Positions 16,676 through 25,970 are shown, numbered from the stretch's first letter. The stretch: DNA of 64,000 nucleotides from Burkholderiales bacterium (GCA_016703325.1 JADJCH010000006.1:1-64000); one strand, 5' to 3'. Notes: a model not told the origin generated them from the sequence alone. Program-made: numbers and translations.

Positions 16676-17644
16676 TCAGTCCGGATGGGCCTGTGCCACC
16701 AGCGGCTCCGGGCGGATGCGCAGCGCCATCAGCACACCCGCCACCAACAAACCGATGCCCGCCAGCGTGAGCGGCTCGGGCCAGTGTCCGCGCAGCACAA
16801 AGGCATAGGCCAGTGCGGACAGGGTCTCGAAGACGATGAGCTGGCCGACCACGGTGGTGGGCAGGCGCTGGCTGGCCTCGTTCCAGCACAGCGTGCCCAG
16901 CCAGGAGGCGAACAGGCCGATTGCCGCCATCAGGCCAATGAAGACCGCCGGCCGGGGACCGAAGGGCATCGGGAAGGCGGCGGGCCCCGCCGCCAGCCAC
17001 CCCCAGGTCAGCAGGTAGCCCAGCACCGCCAGCGGCAGAGTGGCCACCCCCTGGGCGGTGGCCCAGGTGCGCGGGCTGCGGTCCGGGTGGGCGCGCAGCC
17101 AGTCGGCGTTGCGCAGGGGGTACCAGGTCCAGCACAGCAGCGCCCCGCCGGCCAGCAGAGCCCCCAGCGCATAGCGCGCAGTGTCCGCCTGCGGCTGCTG
17201 CGCCAGCGCCTGCAGCTCCACCTGGTTGACCGCCGCGATGCCCGCCGCGATCAGCGCCAGCGAAGGCAGCAGCTTCAGCCAGGGCAGCCGGCCGTCGCGT
17301 GCGGCGTCGCGGCGGTTGGACACCAGTGCGATCACCACCGGCAGCGTGCCGATGATCATGGTCGGCAGCGGCCCGCCGGAGCGCTGGATCGCCGAGGCCA
17401 GGAACAGGTAATAGACAACGTTGCCCACCAGCGCCAGCTCCAGCGCGTGCAGCCAGTCGCTGCGGCTGAGCTGCGCCAGCCGGGCCCGGTCGAACCAGGC
17501 CAGCGGCAGGGCGATCAGGCCGAAGGCCAGGTAACGGCCGAAGGCCTGCAGGGCGGCCGGGTACTCCGGCAGCAGCAGGGGGCCGACAAACACCAGGCCC
17601 CACATCAGGCCGGCAGCGAGTGCAAACAGGGTTCCGATCCACAT
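16676..17644 (-). CDS. EamA/DMT-family membrane transporter
   Basis: Drug/metabolite transporter superfamily protein of 322 residues with about ten membrane segments in two repeated five-helix EamA halves. Landmarks: GLMWGLVFVGPLL at the start, LPTMIIGTLPVVIALVSNRRD, and in the second half WNEASQRLPTTVVGQLIVFETLSALAYA. Start taken at ATG 17644 (MWIGTLFALAAG), immediately before helix 1; a longer start at 17701 would add 19 Ala/Pro-rich residues. Substrate unknown. It stands alone and diverges from the FecR-like gene. Confidence 0.85.
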   Translation of the reverse strand: MWIGTLFALAAGLMWGLVFVGPLLLPEYPAALQAFGRYLAFGLIALPLAWFDRARLAQLSRSDWLHALELALVGNVVYYLFLASAIQRSGGPLPTMIIGTLPVVIALVSNRRDAARDGRLPWLKLLPSLALIAAGIAAVNQVELQALAQQPQADTARYALGALLAGGALLCWTWYPLRNADWLRAHPDRSPRTWATAQGVATLPLAVLGYLLTWGWLAAGPAAFPMPFGPRPAVFIGLMAAIGLFASWLGTLCWNEASQRLPTTVVGQLIVFETLSALAYAFVLRGHWPEPLTLAGIGLLVAGVLMALRIRPEPLVAQAHPD

Positions 17645-17826
17645 GACCACAGGTCCCGCCCGCTGCGCCGGGGTTGGCGCGGCTGGCCGCGGGGCCGCCA
17701 CCCTACACCAAACGTCGACCCGGTCGGCAGCGGCTCACCGACCGTCCGTCGGACCACGCAGTGGTCCGGTCGGCGCAACGGCGCGTTCGAACGTTGAAAC
17801 CGGCGAGCCCACCTCGGAGCCGCTCC

Positions 17827-19755
17827 TTGACCGCTGCCCTCAACCCCACCCACCCGTCGCCCCGCCCCACCGCCTTCGCACTGCTGCTGGCCGGCCTGTG
17901 CTGGCTGGCCCTGCTGCTGGTGCCCGGGTTGTCGCGGGCTTCGGACGATCCCCCCGGGCGGGTCGGCGGCATCGTATCGGTGCTGGGCGATGCCCGGCTG
18001 CTGCCGGGTGACGGTGGCGAGGCGGTGGAACACCCCCGCGAGTCGCTGTTCAACTGGCCGCTCACCTCCGGGGATCTGCTGGAGACCGGCCACCTGGGCA
18101 CGCTGGAGCTGTCGCTGGGCTCCACCCGGCTGCGCCTGGCCGACCGCAGCCGGCTGCTGCTGCGCCGTGTGGACGACGAGGCCATCGAGCTGCAGCTGCT
18201 GGAGGGCCGCCTGGCGCTGCGCCTGCGCTCGGACGAGGCCGCCCGGGAGCTGCTGCTCGACACCCGCGGCGGCCGGCTGCGGCCGCTGGGCCGCGGTGCT
18301 TTCGAGGTGGATGCCGGCCAGCCGGAACGGCGCCATCCCCAGGCCATCGCCTGGGCCGGCCACCTGAGGCTGGAGCAGCGTTTCGGCAGCCTCACGCTGG
18401 CACCAGGTCAGGGTGTGGAGCTCGATCCGGACGGCGGCTGGCGCACCCTCTGGCCGGAAAGCGACGAGCTGTCCCGCTGGGCGCTGGCCGAACCGCAGCG
18501 GGGGCAGGCCCGCTGGGCGCAGGACCACCTGGGCGCCGAAATGAGCGGCCTGGACGACCTGGCCCGCCATGGCGACTGGGAGCGCCACCCGGACTGGGGC
18601 TGGGTGTGGCTGCCCGGCACGGTGGCCACCGGCTGGGTGCCCTACCGGGAAGGTCGCTGGATCTGGCGCGCCCCCTGGGGCTGGACCTGGGTGGATGCCG
18701 CCCCCTGGGGCTTTGCGCCCTTCCACTACGGCCGCTGGGCCCAGCTGCGCGGGCGCTGGGCCTGGGTGCCCGGCCCGGTGCAGGGCCGGGTGGCCTGGGC
18801 ACCGGCCCTGGTGGTCTGGTCCGGCCCGGCCTACCCGCAGCGCGAAGGCGGCTGGCGCTGGTTTCCGCTCGCTCCGCGTGAAACCTACCTGCCGGCCTAC
18901 GCCTGCAGCCCTCAGCACCTGCAGCGCCTGAACGCGCCCCATGTGCCGCTGCACCGGTCGGTGGCCGGCCGGCTGCTGGAGCGCCCGGACGAGCACCTGC
19001 GCGGCAGCCGCTTCGAACACGCCGAGGGGCGGGCGGTAAGCTTCATCGGGCGCCTGGACCCGCAGCTGCGCCAACCCGGGCGCATCCAGCCGGCTCCGAT
19101 CGCCACGGCACCGCTTGGGCACTGGCGCGCCCCGCATGACCCGGCCGGACGCCCACGCAGCGACACCCCCCGACTGCGCGCCGGAGATCCCTTCCCGATC
19201 CCGGACCGTGCTGCTGATCTGCAGCGCGATCGCGGCAACAACCGCCCTGCCGACCGACCCGATGGACGCCTCCAGGATCGCAGCGGCGACAGGGACACGG
19301 CGAGGGAGCGGGATCTGCCCGTCGACCGCCAGCGCGACCGGGAACCTGTGGGTGGGACGGCCCCTGCGCCACGCCCCGACACCGACAGCGAACCCCGCCG
19401 CGGCTTCATCGGTCGGGCTGTTCCGGTGGTGCCGGCCGCACCGATGGGCCGCGATGCCCCGCTGCGCCGCCCGGGGGACGAACCGGTGCAGCGGTCCGTA
19501 ACGGCGCCCGCAACGGCGCCCGTTCCGACACCCCCCCCGGCACGGACAACTGCACAGCCGCGGGAGGCGCAGGGCCCCTCGGGATTCATCGGTCGGCAGC
19601 GCCCGACGGAACCCCACAGCACAGCCGTTCCCCAGAACGTACCGCCTGCGGCCCGTCCCCGCCCCGAGGACGAGCGCCCCGCCGCCCGCCTGCGCACACC
19701 GCAGGACGGCCAGCAGCGCCCACAGGACCGCGCGCCCCGCGAGGCGCAACGCTGA
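17827..19755 (+). CDS. Secreted FecR/DUF6600-like protein with Trp-rich repeats and FIGR motifs
   Basis: 642 residues if translation starts at TTG 17827, which has GGAG six bases upstream; there is no suitable ATG. A signal peptide (ALLLAGLCWLALLLVPG) leads into a FecR-like beta domain (RVGGIVSVLGDARLL ... LTSGDLLETGHLGTLELSLGSTRLRL). Then comes a Trp/Gly-rich segment (WERHPDWGWVWLPGTVATGW, GRWIWRAPWGWTWVDAAPWG, GRWAWVPG) as seen in DUF6600 proteins. The last 250 residues are disordered, rich in Pro, Arg and Asp, and contain three spaced copies of (S/G)FIGR. Function unknown; a cell-surface or periplasmic structural role is a guess. It ends directly against the MFS gene (tail to tail, no gap). 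Confidence 0.75.
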   Translation: MTAALNPTHPSPRPTAFALLLAGLCWLALLLVPGLSRASDDPPGRVGGIVSVLGDARLLPGDGGEAVEHPRESLFNWPLTSGDLLETGHLGTLELSLGSTRLRLADRSRLLLRRVDDEAIELQLLEGRLALRLRSDEAARELLLDTRGGRLRPLGRGAFEVDAGQPERRHPQAIAWAGHLRLEQRFGSLTLAPGQGVELDPDGGWRTLWPESDELSRWALAEPQRGQARWAQDHLGAEMSGLDDLARHGDWERHPDWGWVWLPGTVATGWVPYREGRWIWRAPWGWTWVDAAPWGFAPFHYGRWAQLRGRWAWVPGPVQGRVAWAPALVVWSGPAYPQREGGWRWFPLAPRETYLPAYACSPQHLQRLNAPHVPLHRSVAGRLLERPDEHLRGSRFEHAEGRAVSFIGRLDPQLRQPGRIQPAPIATAPLGHWRAPHDPAGRPRSDTPRLRAGDPFPIPDRAADLQRDRGNNRPADRPDGRLQDRSGDRDTARERDLPVDRQRDREPVGGTAPAPRPDTDSEPRRGFIGRAVPVVPAAPMGRDAPLRRPGDEPVQRSVTAPATAPVPTPPPARTTAQPREAQGPSGFIGRQRPTEPHSTAVPQNVPPAARPRPEDERPAARLRTPQDGQQRPQDRAPREAQR

Positions 19756-21120
19756 TCAGCGGCCGACCTGGACGGCGGCGTCGGTGGCGACAGCGCTGCC
19801 CAGCCGCCCCGACACCCGGCGCCAGAGGAAGAAGGCGATCGCCAGGTTCAGCGCATTCCAGGCCAGGCCGTTGACGAAGGCTGCCTGGTAGGAGCCGGTG
19901 AGGTCGAAGACCTTGCCGGACATCCAGCCGCCCAGCGCCATGCCGAACAGCGTGCACATCAGCACCGCGCCCACCCGGGTGCCCGCCTCCTGCGGCGCGA
20001 AATGCTCCCTCACGATGATGGCGTAGGACGGCACGATGCCGCCCTGGAACAGGCCGAACAGCGCCGAGATCACGAACAGCGACACCAGCCCGTCAAAGGG
20101 GAGGAACAGCAGCAGCGCCAAGCCCTGCAGGATGGAACCCAGCAGCAGCGTGCGCAGCCCGCCGATGTGGTCGCAGACCCAGCCCGACAACAGCCGGCTG
20201 ACGATGCCGCAGGCCAGCATCAGCGAGAGCATCTGCGCCCCGCTGGCCGCGCCGTAGCCCAGGTCGCCACAGTAGGCCACGATGTGCACCTGCGGCATCG
20301 CCATGGCCACGCAGCAGGCCACCCCAGCCACACAGAGCAGGCCTTGCGCCGTGGCGACCTTCAGGCCGAAGGGGCGGGCCGGATCACGTGCTTCCGTCCG
20401 CTGGCCCGCGCCCCCCGCTGCCGTCGGCAGGGCCGCGGCACCCGGTTGCGGGCGCGCCGGAGGTAGGCCTTGCGCGGGCGCCAGGGGCGCACGCAACCGC
20501 AGCCCCTGCGCCAGCAACGGCATGAGCAGCAGGCAGGCCAGCCCCAGGCCCTGGTACGCCTGGCGCCAGCCCACCGTCTCGATGGCCTGCTGCACCAGCG
20601 GCGGCCAGATGGCGCCCGCCAGATAGTTGCCGCTGGCGCAGATGGCCACCGCGATGCCGCGGCGGCGCACGAACCACATCGAGGTGTCGGCCACCAGCGG
20701 CCCGAAGGTGGCGGAGCTGCCCGCCAGTCCGAGCAGCAGACCGTGGGCCAGCGCAAACCCCCACAGCGACTGCGACTGCGCCGCCAGCAGGTAACCCGCG
20801 CCCAGTCCGACCGAGCCGATCCACACCACCCGGCGGGCCCCGTGGCGGTCGGACAACCGCCCCATCAGCAGCCCGCCGATGCCGAAGCCGACCATCAGCA
20901 GGGTGTAGGGAAGCGAGGCATCGGCCCGCGCGACGCCGAACTCCGCCTGCACCGCCGGCAGCACCACCGACACCACGTACATCACGCTGCTGCCCAGCGT
21001 CATCAGCCCCAGGGTGGCGGCCAGCCGCAGCCAGGCGTGCCGGGAGTCCGGCCCCGGGAGGTCCGAGGGAACGGCCGGAGGAGGCGAAGTCGAAGGAGAA
21101 GTGGGCGTCGGCCGGGTCAC
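19756..21120 (-). CDS. MFS transporter, monocarboxylate/oxalate-formate type
   Basis: 454-residue major facilitator with 12 predicted helices and a central cytoplasmic loop. MFS motif A is visible as GGLLMGRLSDRHGARRVV and repeated in the second half as SRLLSGWVCDHIGGLR. NYLAGAIWPPLVQ and the overall pattern resemble OFA/MCT anion:proton transporters. Start is GTG 21120 with no strong ribosome-binding site; the first 25 residues are Pro/Ser/Thr-rich. Substrate cannot be told from sequence. Neighbouring sulfur genes are on the same strand but 60 bases away, so a link is uncertain. Confidence 0.82.
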   Translation of the reverse strand: MTRPTPTSPSTSPPPAVPSDLPGPDSRHAWLRLAATLGLMTLGSSVMYVVSVVLPAVQAEFGVARADASLPYTLLMVGFGIGGLLMGRLSDRHGARRVVWIGSVGLGAGYLLAAQSQSLWGFALAHGLLLGLAGSSATFGPLVADTSMWFVRRRGIAVAICASGNYLAGAIWPPLVQQAIETVGWRQAYQGLGLACLLLMPLLAQGLRLRAPLAPAQGLPPARPQPGAAALPTAAGGAGQRTEARDPARPFGLKVATAQGLLCVAGVACCVAMAMPQVHIVAYCGDLGYGAASGAQMLSLMLACGIVSRLLSGWVCDHIGGLRTLLLGSILQGLALLLFLPFDGLVSLFVISALFGLFQGGIVPSYAIIVREHFAPQEAGTRVGAVLMCTLFGMALGGWMSGKVFDLTGSYQAAFVNGLAWNALNLAIAFFLWRRVSGRLGSAVATDAAVQVGR

Positions 21121-21187
21121 CTGACCAGTCTACGTACGATCAGCCCCCCGTCAATGCAGACGGTCCCGAGCCGCTGGTTTCAGCGCT

Positions 21188-21751
21188 TCAGGCACGGGCC
21201 CAGCGGGCCAGCTCCATCACATCCTCCTCGAACATCTCGCCGGGGATGACCTCGCGCAGTCGGCCGCTGCGGTCCACCACGCAGGTCAGGGGAATCACCT
21301 TGCGCGGGGAGAGGGCCTGGTGCAGTGCCCGCTCGTCCAGCGTCACCGCAAAGCTGTAACCCTGCCGGGCCAGGTAGTCGCGCACCGGCGGCTCGCTGCG
21401 GTCCTGCGCCACACCGATCACCTGCAGCGGCTGGCCGCGGGTGCTGCGCAGCAGCTTTTCCACATGGCGGTTGTGCCGCTGGCAGAAGGGGCAGGTGGTG
21501 GAGAAGAACACCACCAGCGTCGCCGCCGCGCCCCACTGCTCCGCGCCGAAGACCCGCCCGTCCAGCAGCGTGACCGTCGGCCAGAGCACCGGGTCGCCCA
21601 GTGCCGGCGCCGCCGTGGCGGCCCACAACGGGGAGGGCTGCAGGGCCAGCGCCGTCAGGCCCAGCGGCGCGGCCGCCAGCCAGTGGCGCCGCGACCGAAC
21701 CACGGGGTCGGGCCGGGCCGGGTCGGGCGGGCATGAGGCACCGGCGCTCAT
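21188..21751 (-). CDS. Periplasmic TlpA/SoxW-like thioredoxin with CPFC
   Basis: 187-residue exported thiol-disulfide protein. An Arg-Arg containing signal (SRRHWLAAAPLGLTALAL) is followed by a thioredoxin fold with the active site TTCPFC (Cys87, Cys90) and the cis-proline loop KVIPLTCVVD. SoxW-type thioredoxins keep Sox carrier cysteines reduced, and this gene overlaps the SoxH-like gene by four bases (ATGA), so a role in the Sox system is reasonable inference. A general TlpA/ResA role is the alternative. Confidence 0.78.
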   Translation of the reverse strand: MSAGASCPPDPARPDPVVRSRRHWLAAAPLGLTALALQPSPLWAATAAPALGDPVLWPTVTLLDGRVFGAEQWGAAATLVVFFSTTCPFCQRHNRHVEKLLRSTRGQPLQVIGVAQDRSEPPVRDYLARQGYSFAVTLDERALHQALSPRKVIPLTCVVDRSGRLREVIPGEMFEEDVMELARWARA

Positions 21752-22821
21752 CGGGCTTCGTTTTCCATCAACAGGTAGGTGTTGTAGGCGTTCATGCGGT
21801 TGACCGCCCGGAACAGCGGCAGCGCCTCGAAGCGCGACCAGTCGGTGTGGGCATAGGCCTCCTCGAAGGGTTCGAGGTTCCTGGCCGCCTCACCCATGCT
21901 GCGGCGCAGGTGGTCCAGGTAATCGCGGGTCAGGCGCAGATCGGGCGCCGGGTCCTGCGACACCGGGCCGTGCCCGGGCAGCACGGTGCGGGGCTGCAGG
22001 GCGATCAGCCGGTCCAGCGCAGCGATCCAGCGTCCGCTGTCGGCCTGACCGACAAAGGGAATGCGATCGCGAAACACCAGATCCCCCGCAAACAACAGCC
22101 CGGTCTGCGGCATGTAGACCACCAGGTCCTCGCGGGTGTGGGAGGGGCCGACATGGCGCAGCAGGAACTCGCTGCGTCCGATCTTCAGGGTCATCTCCTC
22201 CTGCCCATCGGCGCCCAGCCAGAGGTCGGGCTCGACCACCTCGGTGTGCTCGTCCACCCAGGGAAACAGCTCCTCGCGGCTGGCGGCCAGGCGCTGCCGG
22301 GCCACGTCCGAGCCGATGTACTCCCGCGCTGCCACATGCGCCACCACCCGGGCACCGGCGGCGCGGAACACCTGCAGGCCGTAGATGTGATCGGCGTGGT
22401 AGTGCGTCACCACGGCATAACGCAGCGGCAGCGGCGTGATCCTGCGGATCTCCTGGAGCAGGCGCTGCGCCAGCGGAGGCGAGCCCAGCGCATCCACCAC
22501 CAGCACCCCACCGTCGGCCACCACGAAGGCGGCGTTGGAGATGAAGTTCTGGTTGGCCGCCGAGCCCATCGCACTCTCACCCTGCACGAAGTACACCCCC
22601 CCGCCCAGGTTCTGGACCGTCATCTTCACGCTCGCCGCCTCGGGTGCCACCCCGGCCGACCGGGTAGCTCCTTCGGGTGGGGCGGGTTGTGACCGAGCCG
22701 GAGACAGGGGCAGCAAAGAGATACTCAGCGCCAGCAGCATGCCCAGCCGCTGGCGGCGCGACCCGCACGACCGCGCCAGCGCCGCCATCCGTTGGTTCCA
22801 TGCAGCAAACAAGGCATTCAT
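21748..22821 (-). CDS. soxH: SoxH-like metallo-beta-lactamase-fold hydrolase
   Basis: 357-residue exported MBL-fold protein. Signal-like hydrophobic stretch at 28-42, then the fold with the metal motif THYHADHIYG (His140, His142, Asp144, His145), VGPSHTREDLVVYMP, FAGDLVF and LPGHGPV, so the dinuclear zinc site appears complete. Proteins of this type (SoxH) lie in sox clusters, and relatives occur as quinoprotein-relay metallohydrolases; the substrate is not established. It diverges from fccA over a 141-base gap with a candidate ArsR operator. Confidence 0.75.
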   Translation of the reverse strand: MNALFAAWNQRMAALARSCGSRRQRLGMLLALSISLLPLSPARSQPAPPEGATRSAGVAPEAASVKMTVQNLGGGVYFVQGESAMGSAANQNFISNAAFVVADGGVLVVDALGSPPLAQRLLQEIRRITPLPLRYAVVTHYHADHIYGLQVFRAAGARVVAHVAAREYIGSDVARQRLAASREELFPWVDEHTEVVEPDLWLGADGQEEMTLKIGRSEFLLRHVGPSHTREDLVVYMPQTGLLFAGDLVFRDRIPFVGQADSGRWIAALDRLIALQPRTVLPGHGPVSQDPAPDLRLTRDYLDHLRRSMGEAARNLEPFEEAYAHTDWSRFEALPLFRAVNRMNAYNTYLLMENEAR

Positions 22822-22833
22822 AGGGATTCCACT

Positions 22834-22853
22834 ACATTCGTATGTACGGATAT
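22834..22853. promoter_or_regulatory. Candidate ArsR-type operator, soxH/fccA divergent promoter
   Basis: Imperfect inverted repeat ACATTCG-TATGTA-CGGATAT (7+6+7, five of seven pairs) in the 141-base gap between the divergent soxH-like gene and fccA. Its right half CGGATAT and 6-base centre match the repeat in front of arsR at 35224-35247. The shape fits an ArsR/SmtB dimer site. This is inference from two sites only. Confidence 0.45.
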
Positions 22854-22962
22854 TTCAGACACTATACGCCGTTCAAAACACCGACGACAAGGGTGTTTTC
22901 TTGACCACTGACGGCATCAGGCCACCGCATCCACCCCACGGAGTTGCACCGAGGAGCCCCGA

Positions 22963-23331
22963 ATGATTCGATCCCCCGATCCGCTGACCCCCCCTGCATC
23001 AAGCGGCAGCGGCAAGCTGCGCTGGCTGGTGGCCCTGACGGCCGCCGCCGTGCTGGCCGCGCCGGCCCTGGCCAAGGACCCGCAGCGCCTGCGCACCCGT
23101 GCTCTGGCGTCGGCCTGCGCGCAGTGCCATGGCACCGAAGGCCAGGCCGTGCAGGGCGAGGCCCTGATCCGGCTGGCAGGCCTGCCGCAGGACTACATCA
23201 TCGGCCAGCTGCTGGCCTTCCGCACCGGCGCCCGGCCCGCGACGATCATGCACCAGATCACCCGCGGCTATTCGCAGGAGCAGCTGGAAGAGCTGTCGAA
23301 GTTTTTCGCGGCCCAGAAGCCGGCCCCGTGA
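22963..23331 (+). CDS. fccA: Monoheme cytochrome c subunit of flavocytochrome c sulfide dehydrogenase (SoxE/FccA-like)
   Basis: 122-residue exported cytochrome. Signal peptide (LVALTAAAVLAAPALA) then one heme site CAQCHG (Cys52, Cys55, His56), then GEALIRLAGLPQDYIIGQLLAF, a pattern of the small cytochrome paired with flavocytochrome c. The likely sixth ligand is Met in ATIMHQITRGYS. It lies 37 bases before the flavin subunit, so the two form the periplasmic sulfide-oxidising pair. Classic FccA is often diheme; this is the short monoheme form. Confidence 0.82.
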   Translation: MIRSPDPLTPPASSGSGKLRWLVALTAAAVLAAPALAKDPQRLRTRALASACAQCHGTEGQAVQGEALIRLAGLPQDYIIGQLLAFRTGARPATIMHQITRGYSQEQLEELSKFFAAQKPAP

Positions 23332-23368
23332 ACCTGACCCTGACCCGAATCGCCAGAGGACCAACAAC

Positions 23369-24649
23369 ATGATGCAACGCAGACTCATCCTGCAGGGCCT
23401 GATCTCCGGCGGCGCGCTCGGCCTGGCCGGCTGCGCCTCACTGGGCGGCACGTCGGCCAACAAGGCCAAGGTACTCGTCGTGGGCGGCGGCTACGGCGGC
23501 GCCACGGTGTCGAAGTACATCCGCCTGCTGTCGGACCACAGCATCGACGTGATGATGGTGGAGCCCAACACCGCCTTCGTCTCCTGCCCGGTGTCCAACC
23601 TGGTGATCGGCGGCCAGAAGACCATGGCCGACATCACCAACCCGTACACCGGCCTGAGCAGCAAGCACGGCGTGCGGGTGGTGCACGACAGCGTCACCGC
23701 CGTGGACACCGCCAAGAAGACCGCCACGCTGGCCGGCGGCAGCACCGTGAGCTGGGACAAGCTGGTACTCGCCCCCGGCATCGACTTCATGTGGGACCAG
23801 ATCCAGGGCCTGCGCGACGCGCACGCGGCCGGGCAGATCCTGCACGCATGGAAGGCCGGTCCGGAAACGATGGCCCTGCGCCGCCAGCTGGAGGCCATGC
23901 GCGACGGCGGCACCTATGCCATCGTGATCCCCGAGGCCCCCTACCGCTGCCCGCCCGGGCCGTACGAACGCGCCAGCGTGATCGCCGCCTACTTCAAGAA
24001 GGCCAAGCCGAAGTCCAAGGTGCTGATCCTCGACGGCAACCCGGACGTGACCTCCAAGGGCCCGCTGTTCAAGAAGGCCTGGAAGGATCTCTATGGCGAC
24101 AGAGTCGAGTACCGGCCGCAGCACAAGGCGGTGGCGGTCAATGCCAAGTCCGGCACCGTCGAGTTCGAGGTGCAGGGCGACGTCAAGGCTGACGTGCTGA
24201 ACGTGCTGCCGGTGATGCGGGCCGGCGCGCTGGCGGTGCAGACCGGGCTGGCCAATGCCAACAACCGCTGGTGCCACGTCAACTTCCTGAACTTCGAATC
24301 CACCGCGGCCAAGGACGTGCACGTCATCGGCGATGCGATCCAGGTGGCGCAGGGCATGCCCAAGTCGGGCCACATGGCCAACTCGCACGCCAAGGTCACG
24401 GCGGCGGCCATCGTGGCGGAGCTGCAGGGCATCGAGGTGAACCCGCACCCGATGGTCACCAACGTCTGCATGAGCTACGTGGACGACAGCCACGTGATCC
24501 ACGTGGCCAGCGTGCACGAGTTCGTGCCGACGCAGAAGACCTTCCGCACCATCGGCGGCTCGGGTGGGGTGTCGGACGTGCGCTCGGACCTGGAGGCCCG
24601 CTACGCCGAGGCCTGGGCCAAGAACATCTGGTCCGACACGCTGATGTGA
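23369..24649 (+). CDS. fccB: Flavocytochrome c sulfide dehydrogenase, flavin subunit (SoxF/FccB)
   Basis: 426-residue FAD protein oxidising sulfide and passing electrons to the adjacent cytochrome. The N-terminus carries both an Arg-Arg signal and a lipobox-like LAGC (Cys22). The FAD-binding loop KVLVVGGGYGGATV follows; the two redox cysteines expected for the family are at Cys73 (FVSCPVSN) and Cys194 (YRCPPGPYERA). VIGDAIQVAQGMPKSGHMAN is the second flavin motif. The start ATG 23369 is followed by a second ATG that could also serve. Confidence 0.9.
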   Translation: MMQRRLILQGLISGGALGLAGCASLGGTSANKAKVLVVGGGYGGATVSKYIRLLSDHSIDVMMVEPNTAFVSCPVSNLVIGGQKTMADITNPYTGLSSKHGVRVVHDSVTAVDTAKKTATLAGGSTVSWDKLVLAPGIDFMWDQIQGLRDAHAAGQILHAWKAGPETMALRRQLEAMRDGGTYAIVIPEAPYRCPPGPYERASVIAAYFKKAKPKSKVLILDGNPDVTSKGPLFKKAWKDLYGDRVEYRPQHKAVAVNAKSGTVEFEVQGDVKADVLNVLPVMRAGALAVQTGLANANNRWCHVNFLNFESTAAKDVHVIGDAIQVAQGMPKSGHMANSHAKVTAAAIVAELQGIEVNPHPMVTNVCMSYVDDSHVIHVASVHEFVPTQKTFRTIGGSGGVSDVRSDLEARYAEAWAKNIWSDTLM

Positions 24650-24660
24650 TCCACGGCCCC

Positions 24661-24691
24661 GACCTGCGCTGCGGGAACTGACGCAGGTCAA
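24661..24691. promoter_or_regulatory. Hairpin and CRP/FNR-like palindrome between fccB and the SoxT-like gene
   Basis: Eight-base arms GACCTGCG / CGCAGGTC could form a hairpin just after fccB but there is no T-run, so termination is doubtful. Overlapping it, CTGAC-GCAG-GTCAA (24678-24691) has the TTGAC-N4-GTCAA layout of CRP/FNR-family sites, nine of ten positions. Either reading is weak. Confidence 0.3.
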
Positions 24692-24833
24692 TCAATGAAC
24701 GGCGGCCCGGTCGCATCATTGCCGCATCAGCAATGACCGATGGACAGCTCCGGGGCCCAGCCGGGCGCTGTCCATCGCATGCGACGGTCGCGGGAAACCC
24801 GCGGTTCCCCTGTCCTGCCGAGCGCACAGCAGC

Positions 24834-25970
24834 ATGTCCTTTGAATCCCTGCTCACAGGCCTGGGCGAGATGTGGACGATCACCCTCGTCGGAGGTGTGA
24901 TCGGCCTGTTCTTCGGCTTCTTTGCCCACCGCTCGCGCTTCTGCCTGCGCTCTGCGGTGATCGAATTCGGCCGGGGTACGAAGGAGGGCAAGCTCACCGT
25001 CTGGCTGTTCACCTTCTCCACGGCCGTGCTGCTGACGCAGGCGTTCATCCTGGCGGGCTGGCTCAACGTGAGCGAGGCACGCCAGCTGTCTCAACGCGGC
25101 AGCCTGTCGGGTGCGGCCATCGGCGGCGCGATGTTCGGTGCCGGCATGATCCTGGCCCGCGGCTGCTCCAGCCGCCTGCTGGTGCTGGCCGCGCAGGGCA
25201 ACCTGCGCGCCCTGCTCTCCGGCCTGGTGTTTGCCGTCACCGCACAGTCGGCGTTGACCGGGCTGCTGTCGCCGCTGCGCACCACCATCGCAGGCTGGTG
25301 GACGGTGGAGGCCAGCTCGCGCGATCTGCTCGCCCTCACCCACCTCGGCCACACGGGCGGGATGCTGTTCGGCGCCCTCTGGCTGGTGGCCGCCCTGGCC
25401 TGGGCGCGGCGGCAACGGGTGCAGTTCTGGAACTGGTTCGGCGCCATCGGTGTGGGCGTGATGGTGGCCTGCGCCTGGTTGATGACCTACCAGGTCTCGC
25501 GAGCGGTGTTCGAACTGGTGGTTCCGGTGCAGGCCCTGTCCTTCACCGGCCCCGCCGCAGACACCCTGATGCTGGTGCTGTCCCCGCCGGGGCAGCCCCT
25601 GAAGTTCGACCTCGGACTGGTCCCCGGCGTCGCCGTCGGTTCCTTCCTGTCGGCACTGCTGTGGCGAGAGCTCAAGCTGGAGGGTTTCCAGGGCGGCCAG
25701 GCCATGCGGCGCTACATCATCGGCGCGCTGCTGATGGGCTTTGGCGGCATGCTGGCCGGCGGCTGTGCGGTGGGTGCGGGCATCTCCGGCGCCTCGGTGT
25801 TCACCCTCACCTCCTGGGTCACGCTGTCCACCCTCTGGGGCGCGGCCATGCTCACGGACCGCTGGATTGATCAGCCGAACGAAACCAGCGAACCCAACGC
25901 ACCGGCTGGGACCGCAGTCTCCTCCGCCCACCCGGCGCTGGACGCTCCCGCCAGCTACGCCCGCCCCTGA
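24834..25970 (+). CDS. YeeE/YedE-family sulfur transporter (SoxT-like)
   Basis: 378-residue multipass membrane protein. Characteristic paired motifs: FAHRSRFCLRSAV near the start, GAGMILARGCSSRLLVLAAQGN, and in the second half GALLMGFGGMLAGGCAVGAGISG. These Cys-containing motifs carry thiosulfate through the pore in YeeE. Its place inside the sox/fcc region suggests thiosulfate uptake or sulfur export for the Sox system (SoxT-like). The C-terminal 30 residues are a disordered tail. Confidence 0.88.
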   Translation: MSFESLLTGLGEMWTITLVGGVIGLFFGFFAHRSRFCLRSAVIEFGRGTKEGKLTVWLFTFSTAVLLTQAFILAGWLNVSEARQLSQRGSLSGAAIGGAMFGAGMILARGCSSRLLVLAAQGNLRALLSGLVFAVTAQSALTGLLSPLRTTIAGWWTVEASSRDLLALTHLGHTGGMLFGALWLVAALAWARRQRVQFWNWFGAIGVGVMVACAWLMTYQVSRAVFELVVPVQALSFTGPAADTLMLVLSPPGQPLKFDLGLVPGVAVGSFLSALLWRELKLEGFQGGQAMRRYIIGALLMGFGGMLAGGCAVGAGISGASVFTLTSWVTLSTLWGAAMLTDRWIDQPNETSEPNAPAGTAVSSAHPALDAPASYARP

